Assembly: GCF_042984175.1 (NCBI RefSeq)
Contig: NZ_CP155569.1
Coordinates: forward strand, 930,001-994,000
From: Mycoplasma_N cavipharyngis
Lineage (GTDB): Bacteria > Bacillota_I > Bacilli_A > Mycoplasmatales > Mycoplasmoidaceae
Direction: 5' to 3'
DNA length: 64,000 bases
Below, piece by piece: positions 25,752 through 37,033 of this stretch. Both the position numbers and the translations under genes were made by a program. The notes beneath the pieces are model-generated. The model was not told the origin of the DNA. It made no database searches and saw nothing but the letters and a program-made list of their open reading frames with translations. The stretch's first letter is position 1. Each line of letters begins with the position of its first letter.

Positions 25752-26561
25752 ATGAACAATTTAACAATTTCAATTTTCAACTATCATGTTGAATACATTG
25801 AAAAATTAAATCCTAATGCACAAAAAACGATTGTTTTTGTTCATGGTTTTACTAGTAATTTTGAATTATTTGAACCTGTAGCACAACACTTAAGTGAATA
25901 TAACTATTATGCTCTAAATTTACCTGGACATGGTAATACTTTAGAAAATGAGATTCAAGATTTTGATCTTTTAAAATATGCTGATCTTTTGCTTGAGTTC
26001 ATTAAACTTAAAAAACTTAAAAACGTTCATGCAATTGGTCATTCTATGGGTGGAGGTGTGTGCAGTTTTGCAATTGCTAAAGAACCAGAACATTTTGCTA
26101 AACTAATTTTAGTTGCTCCATGAAACAAAACATCACAACAAACTGGTTGAGCAACTTATTTTTATTTTTTTCCTAAAAGTTTAAAAGACTTTTATCAATT
26201 AGTTCTAAAATATCAATTTGATTTTGATTTTAATGATTATACAAAAATCAAACAAGTCATTAATTGAATTCGTTTAATTAACTCTAATACTTTAAGAGCA
26301 ATTGGTTATCGCGTTTTAGGACCTAGTATGTTAACTAATTTTTTAATTGACAAAATTGATCAAGCAACTAAAAAACTGCAATTACCAGTGTTATTAGTTT
26401 ATGGTGATCGTGATTTTATCATTAATGTTAGTGCAATTAAACAATATTATCAAGCAAACGTGTCTAATTTAACAATTAAAGTTTTTCCTAATACTGGTCA
26501 TAAACCTTGATCAAACAATTTAATACCATTTGTTAATTTAATTAAAACGTATTTTGATTAA
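25752..26561 (+). CDS. Alpha/beta hydrolase
   Basis: 269 residues. Oxyanion-hole segment VFVHGFTSN (about 28-36), LNLPGHG, the nucleophile elbow GHSMGGG with Ser98, the acid VYGDRDFI (about 217-223), and the catalytic His in NTGHKPW (His250) make a complete triad. It looks like a cytoplasmic esterase or lipase of the proline iminopeptidase-like type; the substrate is not evident. Its last 20 bp overlap the end of lplA on the other strand (convergent genes). Confidence 0.88.
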
Positions 26562-27579
26562 TTAAAAAATCAACAAAAAGATTTAAATCTAGATTGTTAA
26601 AGTAACTTGAAAAATCGATTTTTTCTAGTAAGGTTAGTAAATCTTGTTTAACTAATTTTGTGCCAACTAATTGTTTTTCTAGTTCTGCAATTGGTTTTTT
26701 AGCAAAAAAATCACCATAAATTTTACATTTAACAATTCGTTGTTGATCAATTTCTAATGAAACATCAATTGTGCCAACATTAGTAAAATAACGACTTTGA
26801 TTATAAGTATATTTTGGATTATTACCATAAACTCATTCTCAGTTTTTGTATTTTTCAACTAACATTTGATCAATTTGAGCCCAATCATGATCAGTTAAAT
26901 GATACCTTTTGGCTTCACTAAGATCATTAAGATTTAAAAGTTTAGCACAAAATAAGTTTTTGAATTCAATTGATGTTAAATTTTGATATTCTGGTTTTAA
27001 ATATGGTCTTAAAGCAGTAACGTGGGATTTAACTGATGCTACTGCTTTTGAACTAATTTTTGCTTGATTAGGCTTTAGTGCTAAATCCATTGCCTCATAA
27101 TCAACATCTAATAATAGTGAATAACCACCATAAATTTTGTCATTAACAATTTTCATTGCTTGACCACTAACTTTTTTATTATTAATAGTTAAATCATTTT
27201 TACCACTATATTGAATTTGTTCAACTCCTAATTCTTTTAAAATTTTAATTGCTGGTTGGTATGCTTGAGCAAAATTAGCAAAAAAAGCATCACTTTTTTT
27301 AATTAAATAACAAATTCCAATGCAACCTTGATCTAAATAAATTGCCCCACCACCTGTATCACGTCTAACTACTAAAATGTTGTTTTTTTCAATATAATCA
27401 GCATTAACTTCTTCTTGTGTGTTTTGAAAGACACCAATTTGAACATTAGGATTAACAACAAATGGAAATAAAATATCATCATCTAATTTCAAATTTTCTT
27501 GAACATAAACTTGTAATGCTAAAACAACAGCACCATCAGCAAGATATTTGTTGTTTCTAATTGGTTCAATTAAATACAT
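26542..27579 (-). CDS. lplA: Lipoate-protein ligase A
   Basis: 345 residues. The N-terminal catalytic domain has VVRRDTGGGAIYLD (about 71-84) and YSGKNDLTINNKKVSGQAM, with Lys136 as the lipoyl-adenylate-binding Lys; a C-terminal accessory domain follows (about 260-345), reached through two TGA Trp codons. It attaches lipoate to a Lys of lipoyl domains. It overlaps the sirtuin gene by 10 bp, downstream of the GcvH-like acceptor, so its natural substrate is probably that protein. The 3' end overlaps the convergent hydrolase by 20 bp. Confidence 0.92.
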
Positions 27580-28448
27580 AATGGTTGAAATAAATTTTCC
27601 ACTTTTTCTTGAAAATGAATTACTTGATTTTTAATCTTTTTAGGATATTGATAAGTTTTTGGATTAACAATTACTAATAATGCTTGCTCATTTTCTTCTA
27701 AATACTGATAAAACGGTAATTTAATAAATTGGGGAGTGACAAAACCAACTCCAATTTCTAGTAATAAAACTTTTTGGTTTTTAATTTTTTTTAAAAAACG
27801 CAAATAATTTTCTTCTTGTTGTCTAAAAGTAGCATCTTCAATCATGCCTTTATGTGCCACTCTTTTATTTAATTCTAAAAAACTTCCACATTCAGGACAT
27901 TTAGGAATTAATTGATAAGGAATTGCTAAATTTTTTTGTTGTTGCACCATTTGATTAATTAAATTTAGATCTTGATAAGTTTGATTAGAACAAAAATGGA
28001 CACATTGCATTTGACAATATTGTCCTTGAATATAAAACAAACGATTAAGATCAAAACCAGTTTTAATTAATTGTTGATCACTATTAGTTGTAATTACAAA
28101 ATAATCTTTTTTCTTAATTAATTTTTTTAATTTTAAATGGTTAATCCCTAATGGTTGATCAAGAAAACAATGTTTAACAAAGCGGCTTTGAAACGCTCAA
28201 TATTCTTGTTGATTAGGATAATCATAAAGTGATGCTTGTAATAAGTCAAGAAAATGATATTTTTGTTGAAAATCAGGAAAATATTGTAATAAATATTTTT
28301 GTGAATAATCAAAACCATCAGCACTTGATAGTCCTGCACCAATTCCTACTAAAAGATAATCAGCTTGCTCAATTAAGTTAGTTAATAATGTTAATTGATC
28401 ATTAATTGTGTGATCAATAATAAATTTTGACACTAAATTAGATCGCAT
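27570..28448 (-). CDS. Class M sirtuin (SirTM), probable protein ADP-ribosyltransferase
   Basis: 292 residues. NAD-binding GIGAGLSSADGFDYS (about 35-49) is followed by KYLLQYFPDF, both typical of the class M subfamily. TTNSDQQ holds Asn122. In place of the catalytic HG of deacetylase sirtuins it has IQGQYCQMQC, with Gln141; Asn and Gln at these places agree with the Asn118/Gln137 pair reported for the Streptococcus pyogenes SirTM. Four Cys (149, 153, 184, 187) form the zinc site. It overlaps gcvH-L by 11 bp and lplA by 10 bp. SirTM proteins ADP-ribosylate lipoylated GcvH-L; the lack of the His argues against deacetylation. Confidence 0.88.
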
Positions 28449-28773
28449 CTTCTAAAGCATTAAATTGAGCAAAATCAACATCTTGAAGTTTAATTAACCA
28501 ATTTTCTGCAATATTTTCAGAATTAAGTAATAATGGATTAGTAATTGCTGCTTGATTAATAGCAACAACTGTTCCTGATATTGGACAAGTAATGGTCATA
28601 ATTGTTTTTGATGCTTCAATGCGTAAAATTGGTTCATTAAGATTAATTTTGTCACCAACAACAAATTTAACATAACCAATTGTTCCTAAATCATCTTGTA
28701 ATTCAGCACTCATACTAACAATAACTTGATCGTTATTTTTTGTTAGGATTAAATAGTTAGCTATTTTTTTCAT
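28438..28773 (-). CDS. gcvH: GcvH-like lipoyl carrier protein (GcvH-L)
   Basis: 111 residues, a single lipoyl domain. Lys56 in EASKTIMTITCPISG is the lipoylation site; the Gly-turns of the hammerhead fold are conserved. DDLGTIGY places an Asp at position 27; as I recall, Asp27 and Lys56 are the ADP-ribosylated and lipoylated residues of the Staphylococcus aureus homolog. There are no glycine-cleavage genes here, so it fits the stand-alone GcvH-L class. First gene of gcvH-L/sirtuin/lplA; divergent from the flavin oxidoreductase 91 bp away. Confidence 0.9.
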   Translation of the reverse strand: MKKIANYLILTKNNDQVIVSMSAELQDDLGTIGYVKFVVGDKINLNEPILRIEASKTIMTITCPISGTVVAINQAAITNPLLLNSENIAENWLIKLQDVDFAQFNALEDAI

Positions 28774-28864
28774 ATAATATATTTTAATTAGTTGATGAAA
28801 AATTTTTAATAGTTTATTTTAAAAAATCAAGTTTTTAAGTTATTAGTTGTTAATTACATTAATT

Positions 28865-30046
28865 ATGGTCAAAAATTACCAATTGCTTTTTAGTTCTCAT
28901 AATTTAAATCATAAAGTTGTTTTGCCCAACCGATTTGTTCTAAGTCCAATTACTTTAAATCTTTGTACTAAAACAGGTTTTATAACACAAGCAGAAATTA
29001 ATTATGCCTTAAAAAGAAGTCATAGTGCTTGCTTGCAAATTACAAGTGGAGCATATATTAATCAAGCAGGCAAATTGTTTGAAAATGGTTTTGGCATTGA
29101 TCATGACAATAAAATTAATGGTTTAAAAAAATTAGCACAAGCAATTAAGGCTAATAATGCTAAAGCAATTATTCAACTAGCTCATGCAGGTAGGTTTAGT
29201 CAAGTTTTTTTAAAGCAAAATCGTTTTAGTTATGGAGTAAGTTCTAATCATTATCATCTTCCATTTGAACATGATGTGATTGCTATGAGTGAAGAGCAAA
29301 TTCAGCAAACGATTAATGATTATGCTCAAGCAACTAAACGAGCAATTTTAGCAGGATTTGATGGAATTGAAATTTCTTCAGCACAAAAATTATTAATGCA
29401 AGAATTTTTTTCAGTATTTTCCAACCAACGAACTGATCAGTGGGGTAGTCAAAATTTGGTTAATCGCGCTCGTTTTAGTTTAGCTGTTTTTGAAGCAGTG
29501 CAAAAAGTTATTGATCAGTATGCACCAAAAGATTTTATTTTTGGTTATCGTGCTACTGCTGAAGAAACAAGACAAGCAGAATTGGGTTATAGCATTGATG
29601 ATTTTATTTGGTATTTAAATCAAGTTTTAAAAGTTGCTAAAATTGATTATTTAGCAATTGCTAGTTGGGGTAAAGATGTTTATTTGAATAAAGTGCGAAC
29701 TAAAGGGCAATATTATGGTAAACTAGTTAATCAAGTAATTTATGATTTATTTCATCAACGACTAACAATTATTGCTAATGGTGGCATTAATGATCCAACT
29801 AAAGCAATTGAAGCATTAAAACACGCTGATTTAATTGGAGTATCAACACCATTTATTATTGAACCTGATTTTGTTACTAAAATCGCCAATGATCAATTAG
29901 ATTTAGCACAAATTACTCTTAATGAAGCAAAATTGAAAGAGTTAGCAATTCCTAAAAAAGCGTTTAAAAATTTAGCTGCTTATATGGAATATAGTAAATC
30001 AATCACTCAAGCACAAATTGATCTTTTAAAAAAATTAACAGAATAA
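28865..30046 (+). CDS. Old-yellow-enzyme-like NADH:flavin oxidoreductase
   Basis: 393 residues, a TIM-barrel FMN protein. LPNRFVLSPIT near the N-terminus, IIQLAHAGR, FSNQRTDQWGSQNLVNRARF and the FMN-phosphate segment IIANGGINDPTKA are family landmarks. At the substrate site the usual GFDGVEIHGAH/N pattern reads GFDGIEISSAQ, so the His-His/Asn pair is replaced by Ser171 and Gln174. OYE-like flavoenzymes are reported members of extended SirTM/GcvH-L loci, and this one is divergent from gcvH-L, so I infer a link. ATG 28865 is preferred to an upstream TTG. Confidence 0.9.
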   Translation: MVKNYQLLFSSHNLNHKVVLPNRFVLSPITLNLCTKTGFITQAEINYALKRSHSACLQITSGAYINQAGKLFENGFGIDHDNKINGLKKLAQAIKANNAKAIIQLAHAGRFSQVFLKQNRFSYGVSSNHYHLPFEHDVIAMSEEQIQQTINDYAQATKRAILAGFDGIEISSAQKLLMQEFFSVFSNQRTDQWGSQNLVNRARFSLAVFEAVQKVIDQYAPKDFIFGYRATAEETRQAELGYSIDDFIWYLNQVLKVAKIDYLAIASWGKDVYLNKVRTKGQYYGKLVNQVIYDLFHQRLTIIANGGINDPTKAIEALKHADLIGVSTPFIIEPDFVTKIANDQLDLAQITLNEAKLKELAIPKKAFKNLAAYMEYSKSITQAQIDLLKKLTE

Positions 30047-30053
30047 TTGATTT

Positions 30054-30093
30054 TAAAAAAACACTCTTTTATTTTTTAGGATGTTGTTTTTTT
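30054..30093. terminator. Possible terminator between the oxidoreductase and degV genes
   Basis: AAAAAAACACTC and GATGTTGTTTTTTT make an imperfect stem with T runs on both strands, between two convergent genes. Pairing is mostly A-T, so this is tentative. Confidence 0.4.
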
Positions 30094-30125
30094 AATTTGT
30101 TTTTTATCTTAATTGAACTAAGCAA

Positions 30126-30986
30126 CTATTGTAATTCAACATGAATTCCATAAGTTTCAGGTCCTGTATGAACAAAAACAACTTGAGGAACATCAATTAA
30201 TTTAATTAAATTGGCTTGAAAATTAAGTTTTTTAGCAACTAATTTAATTAATTTTTCTAGAATGCTCACTGTTCCTAAACCATTGTAAATTAAAACGTTT
30301 TTAATTTTATATGCTCCCATTTGACTTAATCTTTTAAAAGTTAAATCAACCATTTTTTCAATTGCACCATTTAAGGTTCGTGAAATGGATTCTAAATTAT
30401 TTTCATTCTTAAATAAAATGATCGGACGAATAATTTTACTAAAGTATTTTAGTAATTTTTTACTACCCCGACCTGATCGAGCAATATATTTGACATTTTC
30501 ACAAGTGAAATAATCAAAGTGTTTTTGATCAAAAGTTTCAATAATTGTTTCAATTTGATCAATTTGAAAATTAGGTTGTTTTACTTGATGAGCCACTTGA
30601 ATTGCTAATGTACTTAAGCCATGACCAGAAGTTAGTGAATCATAAACTAAAACTTTATTAGCTGGAAATTCATCTTTTAGTAAATTAGAACATTGCGAAT
30701 ATTGACTAGAAATTTTTGAAGAAGTTACTAAATAAATTACTTGATCATATTTCATTAGTAAATCTTCAATTAAATTAATCAATAAATGAAATGGAGTCGT
30801 ACTAGTTTTAAACAATTCGTTTTGAACCATACGTGCACCAATATCCTTATTTTCTAAAGTGTTAAGCAAATCATTACCTGCTTGATCAATCACATTTAGG
30901 GGCAGTAAACTAATGCCATGGCTTTTTGCTTCAGATGCTGATAATGTACATGAAGTATCAGTTAATACACAAATTTTTTGGGTCAT
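30126..30986 (-). CDS. DegV-family fatty-acid-binding protein
   Basis: 286 residues. VLTDTSCTLS at the N-terminus, KTSTTPF, the VTSSKISSQYSQ loop with its Ser/Thr cluster, VYDSLTSGHGLS and YIARSGRGSK are all DegV landmarks; the C-terminal end carries the ligand-binding VFVHTGPETYG. In Firmicutes the related FakB proteins present fatty acids to the FakA kinase. I assume a fatty-acid carrier role; FakA is not in the window. 61 bp downstream of ptsI. Confidence 0.9.
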   Translation of the reverse strand: MTQKICVLTDTSCTLSASEAKSHGISLLPLNVIDQAGNDLLNTLENKDIGARMVQNELFKTSTTPFHLLINLIEDLLMKYDQVIYLVTSSKISSQYSQCSNLLKDEFPANKVLVYDSLTSGHGLSTLAIQVAHQVKQPNFQIDQIETIIETFDQKHFDYFTCENVKYIARSGRGSKKLLKYFSKIIRPIILFKNENNLESISRTLNGAIEKMVDLTFKRLSQMGAYKIKNVLIYNGLGTVSILEKLIKLVAKKLNFQANLIKLIDVPQVVFVHTGPETYGIHVELQ

Positions 30987-31047
30987 AGAATATTAAATAA
31001 TTGTTTTTGAAAAACCTTGATTTTACAATATAAAAAACGTATCTATT

Positions 31048-32778
31048 TTAATACCAAACTATATCATTGTCAATTAAAAATTGCGTTACTAATTGATTAA
31101 CTTCTGTTTCAGTTTCTAAAGTTAATGCGTGAGCTACTAATTTTTGACATTCTTTATGATTTAGTTTGGAAATAACATATTTGATTTTGGGAATTGAACT
31201 AGCTGACATAGAAAAAGCATCTAAATTTAAACCTAATAATAGGGGTACTGATAAAACTTCACCAGCCATTTCACCACACATACCAATCATTTTATGATTA
31301 GCATGTGCTCCATCAATTGCTAATTTAATCATTGTTAGTAATGCTGGTGAATTTGGTTGGTATAAATAATTAACTTTATCAGACATTCGATCAACTGCAA
31401 AACTATATTGAATTAAATCATTGGAGCCAATTGAAAAGAAATCAGCATGTTTAGAAAAAACGTGAGCAAATACTGCTGTTGTAGGAATTTCAATCATCAT
31501 GCCAATTTGAACATCACCAACTGGAATATTGGCTTGGATCATTTCAGTTTTTAAATCTAAAGTAATTTGTTTGGCTAATAAAAATTCATCTAAAGTAGCC
31601 ACCATTGGAAACATAATGCCTAATTTACCATGAACACTAGCACGTAATAATGCTCGTAACTGTGTTTTAAAAGTTTCACGCAAATCTAATGATAATCTTA
31701 GAGCACGATAACCTAAAAAAGGATTCATTTCTTTAGGAAACTCAAAATATTTTAAATTTTTATCACCACCAATATCAAGTGTGCGAATTAGCACTAAATG
31801 ATCAGGAATTTTTTCTAAGACTTTTTTATATGATTGATATTGCTCTTCTTCACTTGGTCAATTAGATGAATCCATATATAAAAATTCACTACGAAATAAA
31901 CCAATTGAACTTGCGCCATTAACTAAAACCCGATCAACATCTTGATCATGACCAATATTACCTTCAACTAAAACTTTAACACCATCTTTAGTAACTGCAT
32001 CTTGATTTTGGTATTTAGCTAAATTTTCAAGATATTTTTGGTACTGATTTTTTTTAGTTAATCAGTGATTTTTAGTTGTTTCATCTTTAATAATTTCAAC
32101 TACTCCACTAGTACCATCCATTGCTAAAACAACATTATTTTCAACTTGTTCAGTAATGTTTTTTAAAGCGACAACTGCAGGTATTTCTAAAGTTCGTGCC
32201 ATAATTGCAGCATGACTAGTTCTTCCACCAATATTATTTAAAAAACCTTTAACAAATTTAGCATCTAATTGTGCTGTTTCACTTGGGGTTAAATCATGAG
32301 CAACAATAATACATTCATGATTAATTGTTAGTAAATTAGGTAATTGAAGATTTAGAGCAATTGCTAATAAACGTTTTTGAATGTCTTGAACATCACTAGC
32401 TCGTTCTTTAAAATACTGATCTTCCATATTAGAAAAAATTTGATAGTAGTTCTGATAAACTTGTTGGATTGCAACTGCTGCTGGTTGTTTTGCTTGAATT
32501 AATGATTTAATTTCTGTTTGAATTTCAATATCATCAATTAGTTGTTTATGAGCTTCAAAAATCGCTAATTTATCTTCTTTTAATTTACTTTGAGCAATTG
32601 TGATAATTTGATCAATATCAGTTTTGGCTTTTTGACATCAAAGTTGATATTTTTCTAGTTCTGATTTTTCATCAGTAAAAGTTTGATTACTTAAATCAAA
32701 ATTTAATTCTTTAATCACAAAAGCTTTAGCAATTGCAATTCCACTACTTGCACCAATTCCTTGTAATTTATTGTTCAT
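31048..32778 (-). CDS. ptsI: PTS enzyme I (phosphoenolpyruvate-protein phosphotransferase)
   Basis: 576 residues, the full length. The phospho-His motif GGRTSHAAIMAR has its active His at 189, as in E. coli, and the PEP-binding domain has GLFRSEFLYM, RTLDIGGDKNL, GIMFPMVA and the catalytic Cys in GMCGEMAG. It moves phosphate from PEP to HPr and so powers all PTS sugars, including UlaABC above. ATG 32778 is preceded by GAAGGATT, a good ribosome-binding site. ptsH is not in the window. Confidence 0.96.
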
Positions 32779-32873
32779 AGTTGTTAATCCTTCATAATAA
32801 TTGACTTCTAAAAATTCAATTAACTAATTGTTTTTAACTTATTTTTTGAAAAAAACTAATGCTAAATTTAATT

Positions 32874-33644
32874 TTAACATAGAATCTGATAGAGTAAAAT
32901 TCCAGTTGCAACTGCAACATTTAAAGATTCAACTGCTTGATTCATTGGAATTTTAATTTTAAAATCAGTATTTTTACTTAATAAGTGACTAATACCATTA
33001 CCTTCATTACCAACAATTAAAACACTTTTTGGTGCATAATCAATTTTTTTAAAATTTTGTGCATGATGATCTAATAATGTTGCATATGATCAATAAGCTG
33101 CTTTTTTTAGTTTTTCTAAAGCCATATTTAAGTTATTAACTTCAATAATATCAATTAATAAGCCTGATCCTGCTGAAACTTTTAAAACAGTTGTTGTTAG
33201 TTTCACTTGATTGTGACTACTAATAATAATTGCATCAACATTAGTAGCAACTGCAGTACGAATAATCGCACCAAAATTATGCGGATCTTGAATTTGATCA
33301 AGCATTAAAACAACACTTTTAGTTTTATTTTTCGTTCGTTCAATTAATTGGTCTAAATTAATTGTTTTTTTTGCCTTAATATAAAGACAACAATTTTGGT
33401 GATTATCATGACTAAATTTTTGCTTAAATCATGATTTAGGTTTAATTAAAACTGGTAAATGAAATTGATCACATAATTGCAATAAATGATGTTGTGAACT
33501 TGATAAACAAACTTGTCTAATTCGACTTAGAAGAAATGAATTATTAATCGCATCATGAATTGCTTTTCTTCCTACTAAAATTAAACAATCTTGACCAAAA
33601 TTAACATTATTAGTTAATGATTTATGCTGTTTTGCTTTATCCAT
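32874..33644 (-). CDS. rlmB: TrmH/SpoU-family rRNA 2'-O-methyltransferase
   Basis: 256 residues. SpoU motifs: motif 1 LDQIQDPHNFGAIIRTA, motif 2 IVGNEGNGIS and motif 3 IPMNQAVESLNVAVATG. An N-terminal substrate-binding part has GRKAIHDAI. Such proteins methylate ribose of 23S rRNA (G2251) or of tRNA; the place next to cysS favours RlmB, as in Firmicutes. ATG 33644 follows the cysS stop by 8 bp. Matches the MG252-MG253-MG254 order. Confidence 0.88.
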
Positions 33645-33652
33645 ATGATTTT

Positions 33653-34969
33653 TTATCAAACTCCTAAATTAATTAATTGCTCACGCATTTGATCAGCTAA
33701 TTGATAGTTTTTTGTTGCTAGAAAATTACGTCATTGCCTAATTTTAACTATTGTCATTTGATCATGTAAATTAGGAATAATAAAACCAAAGGATTCAAGA
33801 TGAAACACTAGTTGTGCTAAATGTAATGCAATTAAATCATTTTGATTTGTTTTTAAAACTTGATTTAAATTATTTTTTAATTCTTCTAAAAAAGTTAAAT
33901 AATTAGCTAAGTTAAAATTATCACTTAAAATATCAACTAATTTTTGATCAATAGTAATTGTTGGTGTTTGATAGGTTTGATCAACTAATTTTGTTCGTGC
34001 AACATGAATTGGGTGAAATAATTTAATGATCATTTTTTTAATTAATGCTAATTTATCCCAATTAAAATCAAGTGGGTTTTGATAGTGGGTTTGACAGAAA
34101 AAATAGCGAATCACATTACTATCATACTGTTCTAAAATATCTTTAACTAAAATAAAGTTGTTTAATGATTTAGCCATTTTCTGATTATTAACAGTAACAA
34201 TGCCAATGTGCATTCAAACTTTAGCAATTGCTAAATCATAAAGTGCATAATTTTGCGCATTTTCATTTTCATGATGGGGAAACTTTAAATCTAAGCCACC
34301 ACCATGAATGGTTGCTTGAGGCCCAATAAAATGATTAATAAAAAAAGCACATTCAGTGTGTCAACCAGGACGACCAACTGATCATGGTGCATTTCAATTA
34401 ATCCCCAAATTAGTTTTTTTTCATAATACAAAATCAACTGCATCTTTTTTATTAGCTTGATTATTTAATTCACGACTTTGATTAATTAATTGATCTAAAT
34501 TTTGTTTTGATAATTCACCATATTGACTAATTCCACTAACTTTAAATCAAACATCACCAGCAACAACATAAGCTTTATTTTTTTGAATGATTTTGTCAAT
34601 ATAACTAATAATGCCACTAATATTAGTTGAAACTTTAGGTAAAAAGTTTGGTCTAATAATTTGCATTTGATCTAAAATTGCTAAATAGGCATTTGTGTAT
34701 TTCTCTACTAAATCAGTTTCACTAATTTCTTCTTTTAGTGCTTGATTAATAATCTTATCATCAACATCAGTAATATTATGCACGTATAAAAACGGACGAT
34801 TAATTAATTTTAGAAACCGAGTAAAAAGATCAAAAGTTATTGGGGTTCTTAAGTTACCAAGATGAATGTGATTATAAACAGTTGGTCCACATGCATATAT
34901 GGAAATTATTGGATCATTTAAGATTTTTTTTTGATTAGTAGTACTATCAAAAATTTTAATTGTTGTCAT
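33653..34969 (-). CDS. cysS: Cysteinyl-tRNA synthetase
   Basis: 438-residue class I synthetase. The HIGH-like HIHLGNLRT (about 34-42), CGPTVYN with its zinc Cys, the block GRPGWHTECA, HGGGLDLKFPHHENE and the KMSKS-like KMAKSLNN are in order. Length is typical for Mollicutes. The ATG lies within the last 14 bp of ligA on the same strand. TGA Trp codons break the standard frame several times, including the penultimate codon. Confidence 0.96.
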
Positions 34970-37007
34970 TATTAATTAACTTTCTAATTTCAGTTTGATC
35001 AATTGTTTTAATGTTTCATTTTTCTGCTTTAATTAGTTTAGAACCTGGATTAGTGCCAACAATTAAATAATTGGTTTTTTTAGTAACTTGATTTTGAATT
35101 TGACAATTAAATTGTTGGTTTAAAATTGCTCCTAATTGATCCCGACTAATTCAAAATGTTCCAGTAATTACAACATTTTGATTTTGTAAATAAGAATTAT
35201 TATTATTGTTATTATTATGAACAACCACTTTGGGTTTTTGTTGAAAATTAATTCCTACTGCTGCTAACTTAGATAATAATAATTGATTGCTTGGTTTATT
35301 AAACCAATTAATAATTGTTTGAGCTGTTTTAGGACCAATGTCATTAATTGCTGCTAAATCAGTAAAATTGGCTTGAGCTAAATTAGTTAAATTATGATAT
35401 TTATCAACTAATAATTTTGCTACTTGCAAGCCTACATGTTCAATTCCTAATCCAAATAAAACTTGGTGAAAATCATTATTTTTAGATTGATTAATAGCAT
35501 CAATTAATTTATCAAATAGTTTATCTTTAATATTAATCTTAGCATTTAAAATCAAATCTTTATGTTGGTCTAAATGATATAAATCACTAATATCATGAAC
35601 AATTTTTAACTTTTGAAATTTAGCAATTGTTTTTTCAGATAAACCAACAATGTTCATAGCATTTCTAGAACATCAATGAATAATTTGCCCACTAATTTTA
35701 GCCATACAATTTTCATTAGGACAAAACTGATCGACTTGATTAGCTAAAACAATTAATGAATCATCACAACTTGGGCAATTTAGCACTGGTGTTCAAGCAA
35801 CACTATGATCATCACGACAATTAAGATCAACTTCAATTACTTGAGGAATAATTTCACCTGATTTATAAACACTAACAAGATCATTAATTCTTAAATCTTT
35901 TTGAATAATATATTGTGCATTATGTAAGGTGACTGATCGAATAATTGTTCCATCAATATCAACTGGTGCTAATGTGCCAACATAAGTAATTTTCCCAGTT
36001 CTTCCTGTAGTTGGTTCAATTTTTAATAACCTTGTTTTCTTAATTGTTGAAGGAAATTTATAAGCAATTGCTCATTTAGGAAATTTAGCTGTATAACCAA
36101 TTAAATCATGAACTAATAAATTATTGACTTTAATCACTAAACCATCACAAGGAATTAATAATTGATTTTTAACTAATAAAAATTGATCAATGAATTTCAC
36201 TAAGTCATTAAAATCATTTTCATGAGTGACATAATTTTGATCAGGAATGCTAAATTGTCATTTAACTAATTGTTGATGAACTTCTTTTTGAGTTGTAATC
36301 TTTAAATCAATGGCATTAACAATTTGATAAAATACTGCTTCTAAAGGTCTAGTTGCAACTAGTTGGGGATTAAGTAAACGTAATGTTCCTGCAACAATAT
36401 TACGTGAATTACCAACAGTAATAACTTTATTAGAAGTTTGATCTTGTTGATCTAAAACAGTTTGCTTGTATTTTTCATAATTAGGTTTTGATAAAAAAAT
36501 TTCACCACGAACTTCAAAATTACCAGGCCCATTAGCAACATAATGGGGAATATTTTTAATTGTTTTAATGTTGTTTAAAATGCTTTCACCAACAAACCCA
36601 TCACCACGTGAAACTGCATCAAATAAATAATTATCACGATAAATTAAACTAATACTTGAACCATCGATTTTGGGTTCAATCATAAATCCTTTTAAATCAT
36701 GAGTCACTTTAAAACAATTTTGATAAAAAGTATTTAATTCTGATAAATCAAAAGCATTATCTAATGATAGCATTGGCACTTGATGGTTTTTTTTCAAAAA
36801 AACATTTTTAATCACTGTGCCAACTTGTTGACTTGGTGAATCATTAGCAATTAGTTCAGGATATTGTTTTTCTCAAGCAATTAATTGACGTAATTGCGCA
36901 TCATAAAATTCATCATCAACTAATGGTTGACCTTGATAGTATGCATCATTTCACAAATTAATTTTGTTTCTTAATTTTTTAATTTTTTCAATAATTTTCT
37001 GATCCAT
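34956..37007 (-). CDS. ligA: NAD-dependent DNA ligase
   Basis: 683 residues. Order: Ia domain with WNDAYYQGQPLVDDEFYD (NAD+ binding); adenylation domain with EPKIDGSSISL, whose Lys takes AMP, and GNSRNIVAGTLR; OB fold; a four-Cys zinc finger (CPNENC and HWC among them); HhH repeats with NDIGPKTAQTI; and a C-terminal BRCT with NVVITGTFWISR. A run of seven Asn just before the BRCT comes from an AAT repeat and looks like a linker. Neighbours are a SecE-like gene 26 bp upstream and cysS, overlapping by 14 bp. Confidence 0.96.
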
Positions 37008-37033
37008 ACTAATTTAGTTCAAATATTACTTTT

